Source of the DNA: JACQFK01 sp036383955
GTDB taxonomy: Bacteria; Planctomycetota; MHYJ01; JACPRB01
Direction: 5' to 3'
NCBI GenBank assembly: GCA_036383955.1
Contig: DASVNH010000204.1
Coordinates: 15,345 to 79,344, forward strand
DNA length: 64,000 bases
The position numbers were made by a program, and so were the translations under genes. Below are positions 56,388 through 64,000 of the stretch, one piece after another; position 1 is the first letter of the stretch; each line of letters opens with the position of its first letter. Below the pieces are notes generated by a model, which saw only the letters and a list, made by a program, of their open reading frames with translations, did no database searches and was not told the origin of the DNA.

Positions 56388-59324
56388 ATGAGCCCGCTCC
56401 TGCCCGAGTACACGCCCGGACCGACCGATTCGACCGCCTTCTACCCCGCCACGGACGCGTTCCGGCCGCGGCCGTCGCGCGAACGGGCGCTCCGGCAGCG
56501 CCAGGCCCAGGTCCAGCTCACGCGGCCCCGGGCCCCGGGCGCGACCGACCTGGGCTCCGCCCTGCGGGAGATCACCCGGGTCGCCGCCGAGGCGCTGGAG
56601 GTCGAGCGGGTCAGCATCTGGCTCTTCAACGCGGACAAGACCGCCCTGCGGCTCCAGACGCTCTTCCTGCGGAGCGCGGGCCGGCACACGGAGGGGGTCG
56701 AGCTCAAGGTGTCCGACTACCCGGCCTATTTCAAGGCGATCCGCGATAACGAGGTGGTGGCGGCCCACGACGCCCAGCGGGACGCGCGGACCCGGGAGTT
56801 CACCCAGGGCTATCTGGCGCCGCTGCGGATCACGTCCATGCTGGACGCGCCCCTCTTCCTGGAAGGCGGGATCGCCGGGGTCGTCTGCAGCGAGCAGGTG
56901 GGCCCGCCCCGGATCTGGAACGACGACGAGCAGACCTTCGCGGTGACGATCGCCAGCCTCGTGACGCTCGCGATCGGCCAGGAGAAGCGGCGCGAGGCGG
57001 AGGCGGCGCTGGCGACGAGCGAGCTGCGCTACCGGCTGGTGGCGCGCGCGACCGGCGACGTCATCTGGGACTGGGACCTCCTGACGGGCGGGGTCAAGTG
57101 GAACGACGCCCTGTCGACCGTCTTCGGCCACGCGATGACGGACGTGGAGCCCGACGCGCGCTGGTGGTTCGCGAACGTCCACCCCGACGACCGCGACCGC
57201 GTCCGGACCTGCCTCAAGCACGTCATCGACGGCGGCGGCGACTGGTCCGACGACTACCGCTTCCGGCGCGGCGACGGCTCGTACGCCCACGTGTTCGACC
57301 GCGGGACGGTGATCCGCGACGCCGCGGGCCGCCCCGCGCGGATGATCGGCGCCATGATGGACCTGACGGCCCGCAAGGAGTCCGAGCGGGCCCTGCGCGA
57401 GGCCCAGGAGCGCCTGCGGGAGCTCGCCGAGAACATCCAGGAAGTGTTCTGGCTGCGCGACGTCAAGAGCGGGCGCTTCGTGTACGTGAGCCCCGCCTTC
57501 GACGGCATCTGGGGCCGTCCGCGCCAGGCGCTGCTCGAGAATCCCGACGTGTGGGCCGACTCCCTCCATCCGCAGGACCGCGCGCGCGTGCTGGCGGGCG
57601 CCCAGCAGTCGACGCCCTACGGCGGCGAATTCGCCGAGTACCGCATCGTGCGGCCCGACGGCTCGGTCCGCTGGATCCGCGACCGCGCCTTCCCCGTGCG
57701 CAACGAGAAGGGCGAGATCTACCGCATGGCCGGGGTCGCCGACGACATGACGACCCGCAAGGCCGGCGAGGAGGCCCTCCGCTTCCAGAAGTGCCTGCTC
57801 GAGGCCCAGACCGAGGCGGCGCAGGACGGGATCCTCGTCGTGTCGGGCGAAGGCAAGGTGATCTCCCACAACCGGCGGCTCTCGAAGCTCTGGGAGATTC
57901 CGGCGGACGTCGTGGCCTCCGCGTCGGAGCAGTCCATCCTGAACTTCATCCTCGGCAAGCTGGCGCATCCGAAGGAGTTCCTCGCGCGCGTGCGGCACCT
58001 GCACAATCATCCCGACGACGTGTCCGCCGAGGAGGTGCTCCTGTCCGACGGCCGGGTCTTCGACCACTACACCGCGCCCGTCCTCGCGCAGGGCCGCGGC
58101 TTCTACGGCCGCGTCTGGTTCTTCCGGGACGTGACCGCCCGCAAGCGCCTCGAGGCGCAGCTCCGCCAGGGCCAGAAAATGGAGGCCATCGGGCGCCTGG
58201 CCGGCGGCGTGGCCCACGACTTCAACAACCTGCTCACCGCGATCCTGGGCTACAGCGACGTCCTCGCGTCCAAGCTGGCCGGCAACGAGGGGCTGCTGGC
58301 GGACCTGGCCGAGATCAAGCAGTCGGGCGAGCGCGCGGCTTCGCTGACGAGCCAGCTCCTCGCCTTCAGCCGGCAGCAGACGGTGCAGCCCAAGGTGCTC
58401 GACCTCAACCGCGTGGTCGTGAAGATGGAGAAGATGCTGCGCCGCCTCATCGGCGAGGACGTCGATCTCCGCACCGAGCTGGCCCCGAAGCTCTGGAGCG
58501 TCAAGGCCGACGCCGTGCAGATGGATCAGGTCCTCATGAATCTCTCGGTGAACGCGCGCGACGCCATGCCGCGCGGCGGCCGCCTCACGATCGAGACCCG
58601 GGATGTCGTGATCGACTCCGCGTTCGTCCAGGAGCATCCGGGCGCCGCGACCGGGCCGCACGTCCTGATCCGGGTGTCGGATACGGGGATGGGCATGCGC
58701 AAGGAGGTCCTGGCCCACTGCTTCGAGCCCTTCTTCACCACGAAGGAGGCCGGCAAGGGCACCGGGCTGGGCCTGGCCACGGTCTACGGGATCATCAAGC
58801 AGAACGGCGGCTACGTGGGCGTGCGCAGCGAGGAAGGCCGGGGGACGTCGTTCGAGATCTACCTCCCGCGGGTCGCGGAAGCCCCCTCGGGCGCGAGCGA
58901 CACGGTCGCCCTGCCCTGCATCCCGGGCAGCGGGCGGGTCCTGCTCGTCGAGGACGAGGCCGTCGTGCGCCGGCTCGTGCGCCAGACGCTCAAGAACTAC
59001 GGTTACAACGTCGTGGAAGCCGTGAACGGCGTCGAGGCCCTCAAGGTGGTGACCGAGGACGCCGGCGCCTTCGACCTCGTCATCACCGACCTGGTCATGC
59101 CCGAGATGGGCGGCCGCGACCTGGCCCTCAAGCTGCGCGAGCGCTGGCCCGAGGTGCCCGTGCTCTACATGTCCGGCTACACCGAGGACGCCGCCATCCG
59201 CCAGGGCGGCCTGGAGTCGGACGCGATCCTCCTCCACAAGCCGTTCTCGCCGAACGAGATGCTGAACAAGGTCCGCAAGTCCCTGCAGCTGGCGACGCGC
59301 GGGAAGGCGGCGGTGCGCAACTAA
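56388..59324 (+). CDS. Hybrid sensor histidine kinase: GAF, three PAS, HisKA, HATPase, receiver
   Basis: 978 residues with AGGAGG six bases before the ATG. No membrane helix, so a soluble cytoplasmic sensor. GAF domain about 55-200 (EALEVERVSIWLFNADKTALRL), then three PAS domains: about 212-335 (YRLVARATGDVIWDWDLLTG), 340-465 (LAENIQEVFWLRDVKSGRFVYVSP) and 470-590. HisKA with phospho-acceptor His610 in GGVAHDFNNLL, HATPase boxes NLSVNARDAMP, VSDTGMGM, TGLGLATVYGI. The C-terminal receiver has VEDE and phospho-acceptor Asp901 in ITDLVMPEMGG, with the conserved Lys in LHKPFS. This AHDFNN group usually signals through its own receiver to an unlinked response regulator. No DNA-binding partner is adjacent. 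Confidence 0.95.
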   Translation: MSPLLPEYTPGPTDSTAFYPATDAFRPRPSRERALRQRQAQVQLTRPRAPGATDLGSALREITRVAAEALEVERVSIWLFNADKTALRLQTLFLRSAGRHTEGVELKVSDYPAYFKAIRDNEVVAAHDAQRDARTREFTQGYLAPLRITSMLDAPLFLEGGIAGVVCSEQVGPPRIWNDDEQTFAVTIASLVTLAIGQEKRREAEAALATSELRYRLVARATGDVIWDWDLLTGGVKWNDALSTVFGHAMTDVEPDARWWFANVHPDDRDRVRTCLKHVIDGGGDWSDDYRFRRGDGSYAHVFDRGTVIRDAAGRPARMIGAMMDLTARKESERALREAQERLRELAENIQEVFWLRDVKSGRFVYVSPAFDGIWGRPRQALLENPDVWADSLHPQDRARVLAGAQQSTPYGGEFAEYRIVRPDGSVRWIRDRAFPVRNEKGEIYRMAGVADDMTTRKAGEEALRFQKCLLEAQTEAAQDGILVVSGEGKVISHNRRLSKLWEIPADVVASASEQSILNFILGKLAHPKEFLARVRHLHNHPDDVSAEEVLLSDGRVFDHYTAPVLAQGRGFYGRVWFFRDVTARKRLEAQLRQGQKMEAIGRLAGGVAHDFNNLLTAILGYSDVLASKLAGNEGLLADLAEIKQSGERAASLTSQLLAFSRQQTVQPKVLDLNRVVVKMEKMLRRLIGEDVDLRTELAPKLWSVKADAVQMDQVLMNLSVNARDAMPRGGRLTIETRDVVIDSAFVQEHPGAATGPHVLIRVSDTGMGMRKEVLAHCFEPFFTTKEAGKGTGLGLATVYGIIKQNGGYVGVRSEEGRGTSFEIYLPRVAEAPSGASDTVALPCIPGSGRVLLVEDEAVVRRLVRQTLKNYGYNVVEAVNGVEALKVVTEDAGAFDLVITDLVMPEMGGRDLALKLRERWPEVPVLYMSGYTEDAAIRQGGLESDAILLHKPFSPNEMLNKVRKSLQLATRGKAAVRN

Positions 59325-59330
59325 GTAGCG

Positions 59331-59420
59331 GGTACCAGGTACCGGGTACCAGGCATCCCCGCCTACCCCCCCCCGGGGGGGGGCGACTCTCCGGTACCTG
59401 GTACCCGGTACCTGGTACCT
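59331..59420. repeat. 90-bp palindrome built from GGTACC units with a C9/G9 centre
   Basis: Left arm GGTACCAGGTACCGGGTACC (59331-59350), right arm CCGGTACCTGGTACCCGG and further GGTACC units (59391-59419). Between them lies CCCCCCCCC/GGGGGGGGG at 59366-59383. It fills the gap between the convergent stops of the histidine kinase and barrel genes. Confidence 0.85.
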
Positions 59421-60268
59421 CAGAAGGAGGCGCTGAGGGAGAGCGCGATGTAGGGGGCGGAATCGGTCGTCACTTCGTCGATGTCGTTGCCGTTCTTCGC
59501 CTCGATGATGTACTCCTGCCAGAGGTCGAGGCCGACATGCAGGCCGGCCCAGACCGTCTCGCTCGGCGTCCACTTCACGCCCACTTCGAAAGAGACGCGG
59601 TCGTCCTGCACGACGCCCTCCGTCACGAACGAATCCTCGTCGAGGCGGAAGCGGCGCAGCCAGTAGTGGACGCGCGCCTCGGCCGCCCAGGCCGGGTCGA
59701 GCTGCCGCGACAACGTGAGCGTGAACGCCGAGCGGTTCTCGGTCTTCACCCGCCAGTCCGGGGCGAACTTCCAGTCGATCTGCGGCACCAGGAAGAAATA
59801 GGGGCTTTCCTCGATCCGCGTCACGCCGCGCAGCGCCGCCCCGAGCATGAAGTCGGGCCCCGAGTTGTAGAGCAGCCCGATCCCGCCGCCGAACGACAGG
59901 CCGTCGCTCTTGTCCGCGCCCTTCTCGAACGAGTCGTAGATCGAGCCGTAGACGAGGCCGTACCAGGTCTCGTTGAAGAAGCGCATGTAGACCAGGTCGC
60001 TGCGGAAGATGTAGACGTCCTCCCAGAGGTCCGCCGTCGTGTCGCTGAAGTCGTAGCGGACGTAGTCCATGCCGTTCTGCAGCAGCAGCATGTCCTGCCG
60101 GGACAGGAACTGGCGGAGGTCGAACGAGAACTTCCCGTGGTAGATCGCGACGTCCCCCTCGTCCTCGAGGTCCGCCGCGAAGCGGTAGGTGTCCCAGGTG
60201 AAGAACGTCACCTGCGTGGGGTTGGGGTCCTTTTGCTGGACGAGCGACAGAACCAAGAGGAGGATCAT
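59420..60268 (-). CDS. Outer-membrane beta-barrel protein (DUF6268-like)
   Basis: 282 residues; leader MILLLVLSLVQQ. After an N-terminal strand region (VTFFTWDTYRFAADLEDEGD) the sequence alternates aromatic and polar residues in strand-length pieces (YGLVYGSIYDSF, FMLGAALRGVTRIEESPYFFLVPQ, AEARVHYWLRRFRL, VWAGLHVGLDLWQEYIIE). It ends SASF, with the C-terminal Phe expected by the barrel assembly machinery. That suggests a 10-12-stranded outer-membrane barrel, consistent with a diderm planctomycete. Function unknown. TATAAT lies eight bases before the ATG. Divergent from a hydrolase gene 30 bp away. Confidence 0.72.
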   Translation of the reverse strand: MILLLVLSLVQQKDPNPTQVTFFTWDTYRFAADLEDEGDVAIYHGKFSFDLRQFLSRQDMLLLQNGMDYVRYDFSDTTADLWEDVYIFRSDLVYMRFFNETWYGLVYGSIYDSFEKGADKSDGLSFGGGIGLLYNSGPDFMLGAALRGVTRIEESPYFFLVPQIDWKFAPDWRVKTENRSAFTLTLSRQLDPAWAAEARVHYWLRRFRLDEDSFVTEGVVQDDRVSFEVGVKWTPSETVWAGLHVGLDLWQEYIIEAKNGNDIDEVTTDSAPYIALSLSASF

Positions 60269-60276
60269 GGCGTTGG

Positions 60277-60284
60277 ATTATAGT
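60277..60284. promoter_or_regulatory. Overlapping divergent -10 elements (TATAAT minus, TATAGT plus)
   Basis: The bases ATTATAGT (60277-60284) read TATAAT on the minus strand, eight bases before ATG 60268, and TATAGT on the plus strand, fourteen bases before ATG 60299. Only 30 bp separate the two start codons. Confidence 0.5.
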
Positions 60285-60298
60285 CTCGGAGATTGAAC

Positions 60299-62212
60299 AT
60301 GCGCTTAATTTGCCTCCTGCTCCTCCTGACGCCCGACGGCGAACGCGACAACAACCAGGACAACGTCCGGCCCATCCCCCCGCCGGGCGTCGCCGTGCCC
60401 GACGCCGACAAGGCCCAGCTCGAGGCGGGGCTCAAGGAGTTGCGCGCGGCCATCGACGGCCTGACCGAGCCCAACGCGGACCTCAAGGCGGACGTCGAGA
60501 TCTTCCACAAGGCCGTGCACTGGGCGCTGCGCTACAACGAGATCTTCAACGTGAGGGAGATTCCCATCGCCAGGGAGCTGCTGAAGGCGGGGATGGAGCG
60601 CGCGGAATCGCTCAAGAACGGGCTGTCGCAATGGACGTCGTCGCCCGGCCTCATCCCGAAGGGCTACGTCTCGAAGATCGACGGCTCGGTCCAGCCCTAC
60701 GGCCTGGTGGTCCCGGAGAGCTACGACGGCGTGAAGAAGGTCCGGCTCGACACCTGGTTCCACGGGCGCGGCGAGACGCTGTCGGAGCTGAGCTTCATCG
60801 ATCAGCGGAGGAAGTCGAAAGGGGAATTCACCCCGCCCGACACGATCGTGCTGCACCTCTACGGCCGCTACTGCAACGCGAACAAGCTGGCCGGGGAGGT
60901 CGACCTCTTCGAAGCGCTCGAGAGCGTGAAGCGCCAGTACAAGATCGACGAGGACCGGATCGTGGTGCGCGGCTTCTCGATGGGCGGCGCGGCGTGCTGG
61001 CAGTTCGCGGTCCACTACGCGGACCAGTGGGCGGCGGCGGCCCCGGGGGCCGGGTTTTCGGAGACGCCCGACTTCCTCAAGGTCTTCCAGAAGGAGACGC
61101 TGAAGCCGACGGACACCGAGCAGACGCTCTGGCACCTGTACGACTGCACCGACTACGCGGCGAACCTGGTCAACCTGCGGACGGTGGCGTACAGCGGCGA
61201 GATCGACAACCAGAAGCAGGCGGCCGACATCATGGAAAAGGCCATGAAGGCCGAGGGCCTGGAGCTGACGCACATCATCGGGCCGAAGACCGGCCACAAG
61301 TATGAGCCCGAGGCGAAGAAGGAAGTCAGCCGGCTCATCGACGAGGCCGCGGCGAAGGGCCGCGATCGCTTCCCCAAGAAGATCCGCTTCACGACGTGGA
61401 CGCTGAAGTACAACCGGATGCACTGGGTGACGGTCGACGGCCTCCAGGAGCATTGGAAGCGCGCGCGGGTGGAGGCGGAGATCAAGGACAAGGACATGGT
61501 CGTCACGACCGAGAACGTCAGCCAGTTGACCTTGGATTGGGAGACGGCCCGCCTGGGCTACCCGAACAAGGTGCTGATCGACGGCCAGGATTTCGTGGAT
61601 CGCTGGCCCGTCAGCGAGAAGCTGGCCGTGCGAGTCCGGAAGGTGAACGGCAAGTGGGAACGAGGCGAGCTCGGCGGCCTCCGCAAGAAGCACGGCCTGC
61701 AGGGGCCGATCGACGACGCCTTCATGGACAGCTTCATCTTCGTGAAGCCGACGGGCACGGCGAAGAACGCGCAGGTCCAGGCCTGGGTCGAGAAGGAGCT
61801 CAAGCACGCGATCGATCACTGGCGCGGCCAGTTCCGCGGCGATGCGCGCGTGATCGACGACACCGCCGTGACCGACGAGCACATCGCCAAGAGCAACCTC
61901 GTGCTGTGGGGCGACGCGGCGAGCAACGCGATCATCGCGAAGGTCGCGGACCAGCTGCCCAAGCTCGCGGTCACGGCGGAGACGCAGGTCCCCCTGATGA
62001 TCTACCCGAACCCGTTCAACCCGAAGCGCTACGTCGTGCTCAACAGCGGCTTCACCTTTCGCGAGTACGACTACCTGAACAACGCGCGGCAGGTGCCGAA
62101 GCTGCCGGACTGGGCGGTCGTCGACGTCACCACCCCGCCCAACTCGCGCTGGCCCGGCAAGGTCGAGGTCGCGGGCTTCTTCGATGAGAACTGGAAGCTG
62201 AAGGCTAAATGA
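60299..62212 (+). CDS. Secreted alpha/beta-hydrolase (prolyl-oligopeptidase/esterase-like), paralogue 1
   Basis: 637 residues from ATG 60299; TTG 60293 in the same frame is less likely. Leader MRLICLLLLL. After a helical N-terminal segment comes the alpha/beta-hydrolase core: GYVSKIDGSVQPYGLVVPESY, an FHGRGETLSEL oxyanion-type loop, nucleophile Ser227 in GFSMGGAACW, YSGEIDNQKQA (likely Asp) and GPKTGHKYEPEAKKE (likely His). A C-terminal beta-rich part follows (YVVLNSGFTFREYDYLNNARQVPKLPDWAV). Likely a periplasmic esterase or peptidase; substrate unknown. A close paralogue follows in tandem across family-B repeats. Confidence 0.87.
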   Translation: MRLICLLLLLTPDGERDNNQDNVRPIPPPGVAVPDADKAQLEAGLKELRAAIDGLTEPNADLKADVEIFHKAVHWALRYNEIFNVREIPIARELLKAGMERAESLKNGLSQWTSSPGLIPKGYVSKIDGSVQPYGLVVPESYDGVKKVRLDTWFHGRGETLSELSFIDQRRKSKGEFTPPDTIVLHLYGRYCNANKLAGEVDLFEALESVKRQYKIDEDRIVVRGFSMGGAACWQFAVHYADQWAAAAPGAGFSETPDFLKVFQKETLKPTDTEQTLWHLYDCTDYAANLVNLRTVAYSGEIDNQKQAADIMEKAMKAEGLELTHIIGPKTGHKYEPEAKKEVSRLIDEAAAKGRDRFPKKIRFTTWTLKYNRMHWVTVDGLQEHWKRARVEAEIKDKDMVVTTENVSQLTLDWETARLGYPNKVLIDGQDFVDRWPVSEKLAVRVRKVNGKWERGELGGLRKKHGLQGPIDDAFMDSFIFVKPTGTAKNAQVQAWVEKELKHAIDHWRGQFRGDARVIDDTAVTDEHIAKSNLVLWGDAASNAIIAKVADQLPKLAVTAETQVPLMIYPNPFNPKRYVVLNSGFTFREYDYLNNARQVPKLPDWAVVDVTTPPNSRWPGKVEVAGFFDENWKLKAK

Positions 62213-62213
62213 A

Positions 62214-62332
62214 GTGTTGACGTTCTGACGCGGTCATTTCGTCAACACTTGATAGGACGCCTATGCCGCTGCTCCTCCTGCTCGCTCTGACCCAGGCACG
62301 TGTTGACGAAATGACCGCGTCACTTCGTCAAC
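62214..62332. repeat. Split palindrome, family B, whose arms flank a start codon and signal peptide
   Basis: Left unit 62214-62248 contains TGACGCGGTCATTTCGTC and right unit 62300-62332 contains GACGAAATGACCGCGTCA. Between the units lie 51 bases holding ATG 62263 and the hydrophobic leader of the next gene. The right unit is translated in frame as RVDEMTASLRQ. Each unit is itself a smaller palindrome ending in GTCAAC. Confidence 0.8.
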
Positions 62333-64000
62333 AGACGAAGACGATCCCGGGGCCCGGCGTCCCGATTCCCGAGGCGGACCGCGCCGAGCTGCGAAAGGCC
62401 GTCGACGACCTCGGGGGCGCGAACGACCCGGACAACCTGATCGTCCGCAAGGCGATCGACTGGGCGCTGCGCTACGACGAGTTCCTGGACGCGAAGGACG
62501 TCGCCGCCGCCAAGCGGCTCCTGACGGAGAAGCCCAAGCCCGGCCTCGCGACGCACGCCTATCGCTCGAAGATCGACGGCTCGCTCCAGCCGTACGGGAT
62601 GGTGCTGCCGGCGAATTACGAGCCGGGGCGCAAGTACCGCCTCGACTTCTGGCTGCACGGCCGCGACGAGAAGCTGACCGAGCTGCGCTTCCTCGATCAG
62701 CGGAGGAGGTCGCCGGGCGAGTTCACGCCGCCCGACACCCTGGTGCTGCACCTCTACGGGCGCTTCTGCAACGCGAGCAAGTTCGCGGGGGAGGTCGACC
62801 TCTTCGAAGCGCTCGACGACGCGAAGAAGCGCTACTCGATCGACGAAGAGCGGATCTGCGTGCGCGGCTTCTCGATGGGCGGGGCGTCGGCCTGGCACAT
62901 CGGGGCGCATCACGCCGGGCTCTGGGCGGCGGTCGCGCCCGGCGCCGGCTTCGCGGAGACGCCGGTGTACGCGCGGATGTTCGACGACCCGGTGAAGCCG
63001 ACGGATTACGAGCAGAAGCTCTGGCACTGGTACAACGCGACGGACTACGCGATCAACCTGCGGAACACGACGGTGATCGCGTACAGCGGCGAGCTCGACA
63101 AGCAGAAGGCGGCGGCCGACACGATGGTGGCGGCCGCAAAGGCGGAGGGCTTCGAGTTCCCGCACGTGATCGGCCCGAAGACCGAGCACAAGTACGAGCC
63201 CGAGGCGAAGAAGGAAGTCGCGCGCCTCGTCGACGCCGCGGCCGCGAAGGGGCGGACGCCGTCGGAGCTGGTGCGTTTCACGACCTGGACCCTGCGCTAT
63301 CCCACGATGAAGTGGCTGACCGTGCACGGACTCGAGAAGCACTGGGAGCGGGCGCGGCTCGAGGTGGCGCTGGATGGCGGCCGCGCCGTGGTCCTCAAGG
63401 CCGAGAACGTGACGAGCTTCCGTATCGCGGCCAACATCAAGCAGATCGACATCGACGGCCGGCCCCTCTCGAGCGACGGCTGGTGCAGCAAGCTCAACGG
63501 GCGCTGGGAGGCGAAGCCGCTCGACGGGCTCCGCAAGCGGCCGGGCCTGCAGGGGCCGATCGACGACGCGTTCATGGACGGCTTCGTCGTCGCCGCGCAG
63601 GGGCAGGGCTTCAAGGAAGCGGCGGAGGCGTGGCGGCGCACGATGCGAGGCGACTTCCCCGCCGGCGCGGACGACGGCAAGAGGAACGTCGTGTACTTCG
63701 GCGACTACACGCATCCGAAGGTCGCCGAGATCGCGAAGCGCGCGGGCTTCACGTGGGATGCGTCCGGGGTCTCGGTCCACGGGAAGACGTATCCGGGCCA
63801 CACGCTCGCGCTGATCTACCCGGACGGGAACCGCTACATCGTGCTGAATTCCGGCTTCACCTGGGCGGAAAACGCGGCGGCGAGCAACTCGCGCCACGTC
63901 CCCCTGCTGCCCGACTGGGCGATCATCGACCCCAAGGCGACCGGGAAGATGTCTCAGCGCGTCGCCGCGGCGGGCTTCTTCGACGAGGAGTGGAAGCTCA
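62263..64000 (+). CDS. Secreted alpha/beta-hydrolase, paralogue 2, 3' end cut by window
   Basis: 579 codons visible, no stop before base 64000; comparison with paralogue 1 (ending GFFDENWKLKAK) shows only a few residues are missing. Leader MPLLLLLALTQ. Unlike the paralogue, the mature N-terminus contains residues encoded by a family-B repeat (ARVDEMTASLRQQ). Core motifs match: SKIDGSLQPYGMVLPANY, WLHGRDEKLTELRF, nucleophile Ser204 in GFSMGGASAW, YSGELDKQKA and GPKTEHKYEPEAKKE. The two tandem genes arose by duplication and probably act on related substrates. ATG 62263 lies within the loop of the split palindrome, so folding of the mRNA could affect its translation. Confidence 0.88.
   Translation, partial: MPLLLLLALTQARVDEMTASLRQQTKTIPGPGVPIPEADRAELRKAVDDLGGANDPDNLIVRKAIDWALRYDEFLDAKDVAAAKRLLTEKPKPGLATHAYRSKIDGSLQPYGMVLPANYEPGRKYRLDFWLHGRDEKLTELRFLDQRRRSPGEFTPPDTLVLHLYGRFCNASKFAGEVDLFEALDDAKKRYSIDEERICVRGFSMGGASAWHIGAHHAGLWAAVAPGAGFAETPVYARMFDDPVKPTDYEQKLWHWYNATDYAINLRNTTVIAYSGELDKQKAAADTMVAAAKAEGFEFPHVIGPKTEHKYEPEAKKEVARLVDAAAAKGRTPSELVRFTTWTLRYPTMKWLTVHGLEKHWERARLEVALDGGRAVVLKAENVTSFRIAANIKQIDIDGRPLSSDGWCSKLNGRWEAKPLDGLRKRPGLQGPIDDAFMDGFVVAAQGQGFKEAAEAWRRTMRGDFPAGADDGKRNVVYFGDYTHPKVAEIAKRAGFTWDASGVSVHGKTYPGHTLALIYPDGNRYIVLNSGFTWAENAAASNSRHVPLLPDWAIIDPKATGKMSQRVAAAGFFDEEWKL

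Noticed and set aside
59324..59420. GGTACC array as a possible CRISPR or coding repeat
   Set aside because: Units are contiguous palindromes without spacers, and the region is a single hairpin between two stop codons.

Overview
The window looks like chromosomal DNA of a high-GC member of the Planctomycetota. This rests on gene content, not on a marker gene: several S1-type sulfatases, two loci of PVC-type membrane-bound dehydrogenase with PVC haem-binding cytochrome domains, a DUF1080 domain, a PmoA-family protein, a sigma factor paired with a Ser/Thr kinase, TPR kinases and many secreted proteins with lectin-like domains. No rRNA, tRNA, CRISPR array, phage or transposase gene was recognised. 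Coding density is very high and no gene-free stretch exceeds about 215 bases. Long open frames antisense to real genes are GC-driven shadows and are left out.

Layout. 1-1230: 3' part of a zinc-ribbon/transmembrane/LamG protein. 1227-6216 (minus): ECF sigma factor, zinc-binding anti-sigma/FecR sensor with a C-terminal beta-sandwich, and a DUF5060/DUF4038-type glycosidase-like exoprotein. 6290-9547 (plus): two lipoprotein sulfatases and a small membrane protein. 9532-11859 (minus): large exoprotein with a cysteine-bearing C-terminal anchor. 12003-14743: sigma factor and Ser/Thr kinase with TPRs. 14959-20242 (minus): dehydrogenase, cytochrome/DUF1080 and FG-GAP proteins. 20404-23075: creatininase-family hydrolase, then a DUF997/sodium symporter pair. 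23101-25913 (minus): unknown secreted protein and an alpha/alpha-toroid protein. 26029-28833: overlapping four-gene operon with a glycosidase-like protein, a PmoA-family protein and two microproteins. 28895-34535 (minus): propeller lipoprotein, second toroid protein, Cys-rich lipoprotein and two sulfatases. 34645-38623: second dehydrogenase/cytochrome/lectin operon. 38650-41581: a divergent pair of transcription units. 41625-45951: propeller protein, XylR-like regulator and a divergent RidA-like/enolase-superfamily pair. 45992-56244 (minus): giant propeller exoprotein, then a zinc-ribbon/PA14 protein coupled to a TPR kinase. 56388-59324: hybrid histidine kinase. 59420-64000: outer-membrane barrel protein and two tandem paralogous serine hydrolases, the last cut by the window end.

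Together the genes describe a cell that senses, cleaves and takes up complex sulfated or unusual carbohydrates. Sulfatases, glycosidase-like proteins and lectin-like domains act outside the cytoplasm. Dehydrogenase/cytochrome pairs suggest periplasmic sugar oxidation. Sigma/anti-sigma, sigma/kinase, kinase/lectin and histidine-kinase systems supply regulation.

Two genome-style features stand out. Many intergenic palindromes of several sequence families sit on or next to stop codons; two short repeat families also enter reading frames at signal peptides. Several genes have a -10-like hexamer only 6-11 bases before the start codon, suggesting leaderless mRNAs; one is a perfectly symmetric divergent pair at 39479/39500.
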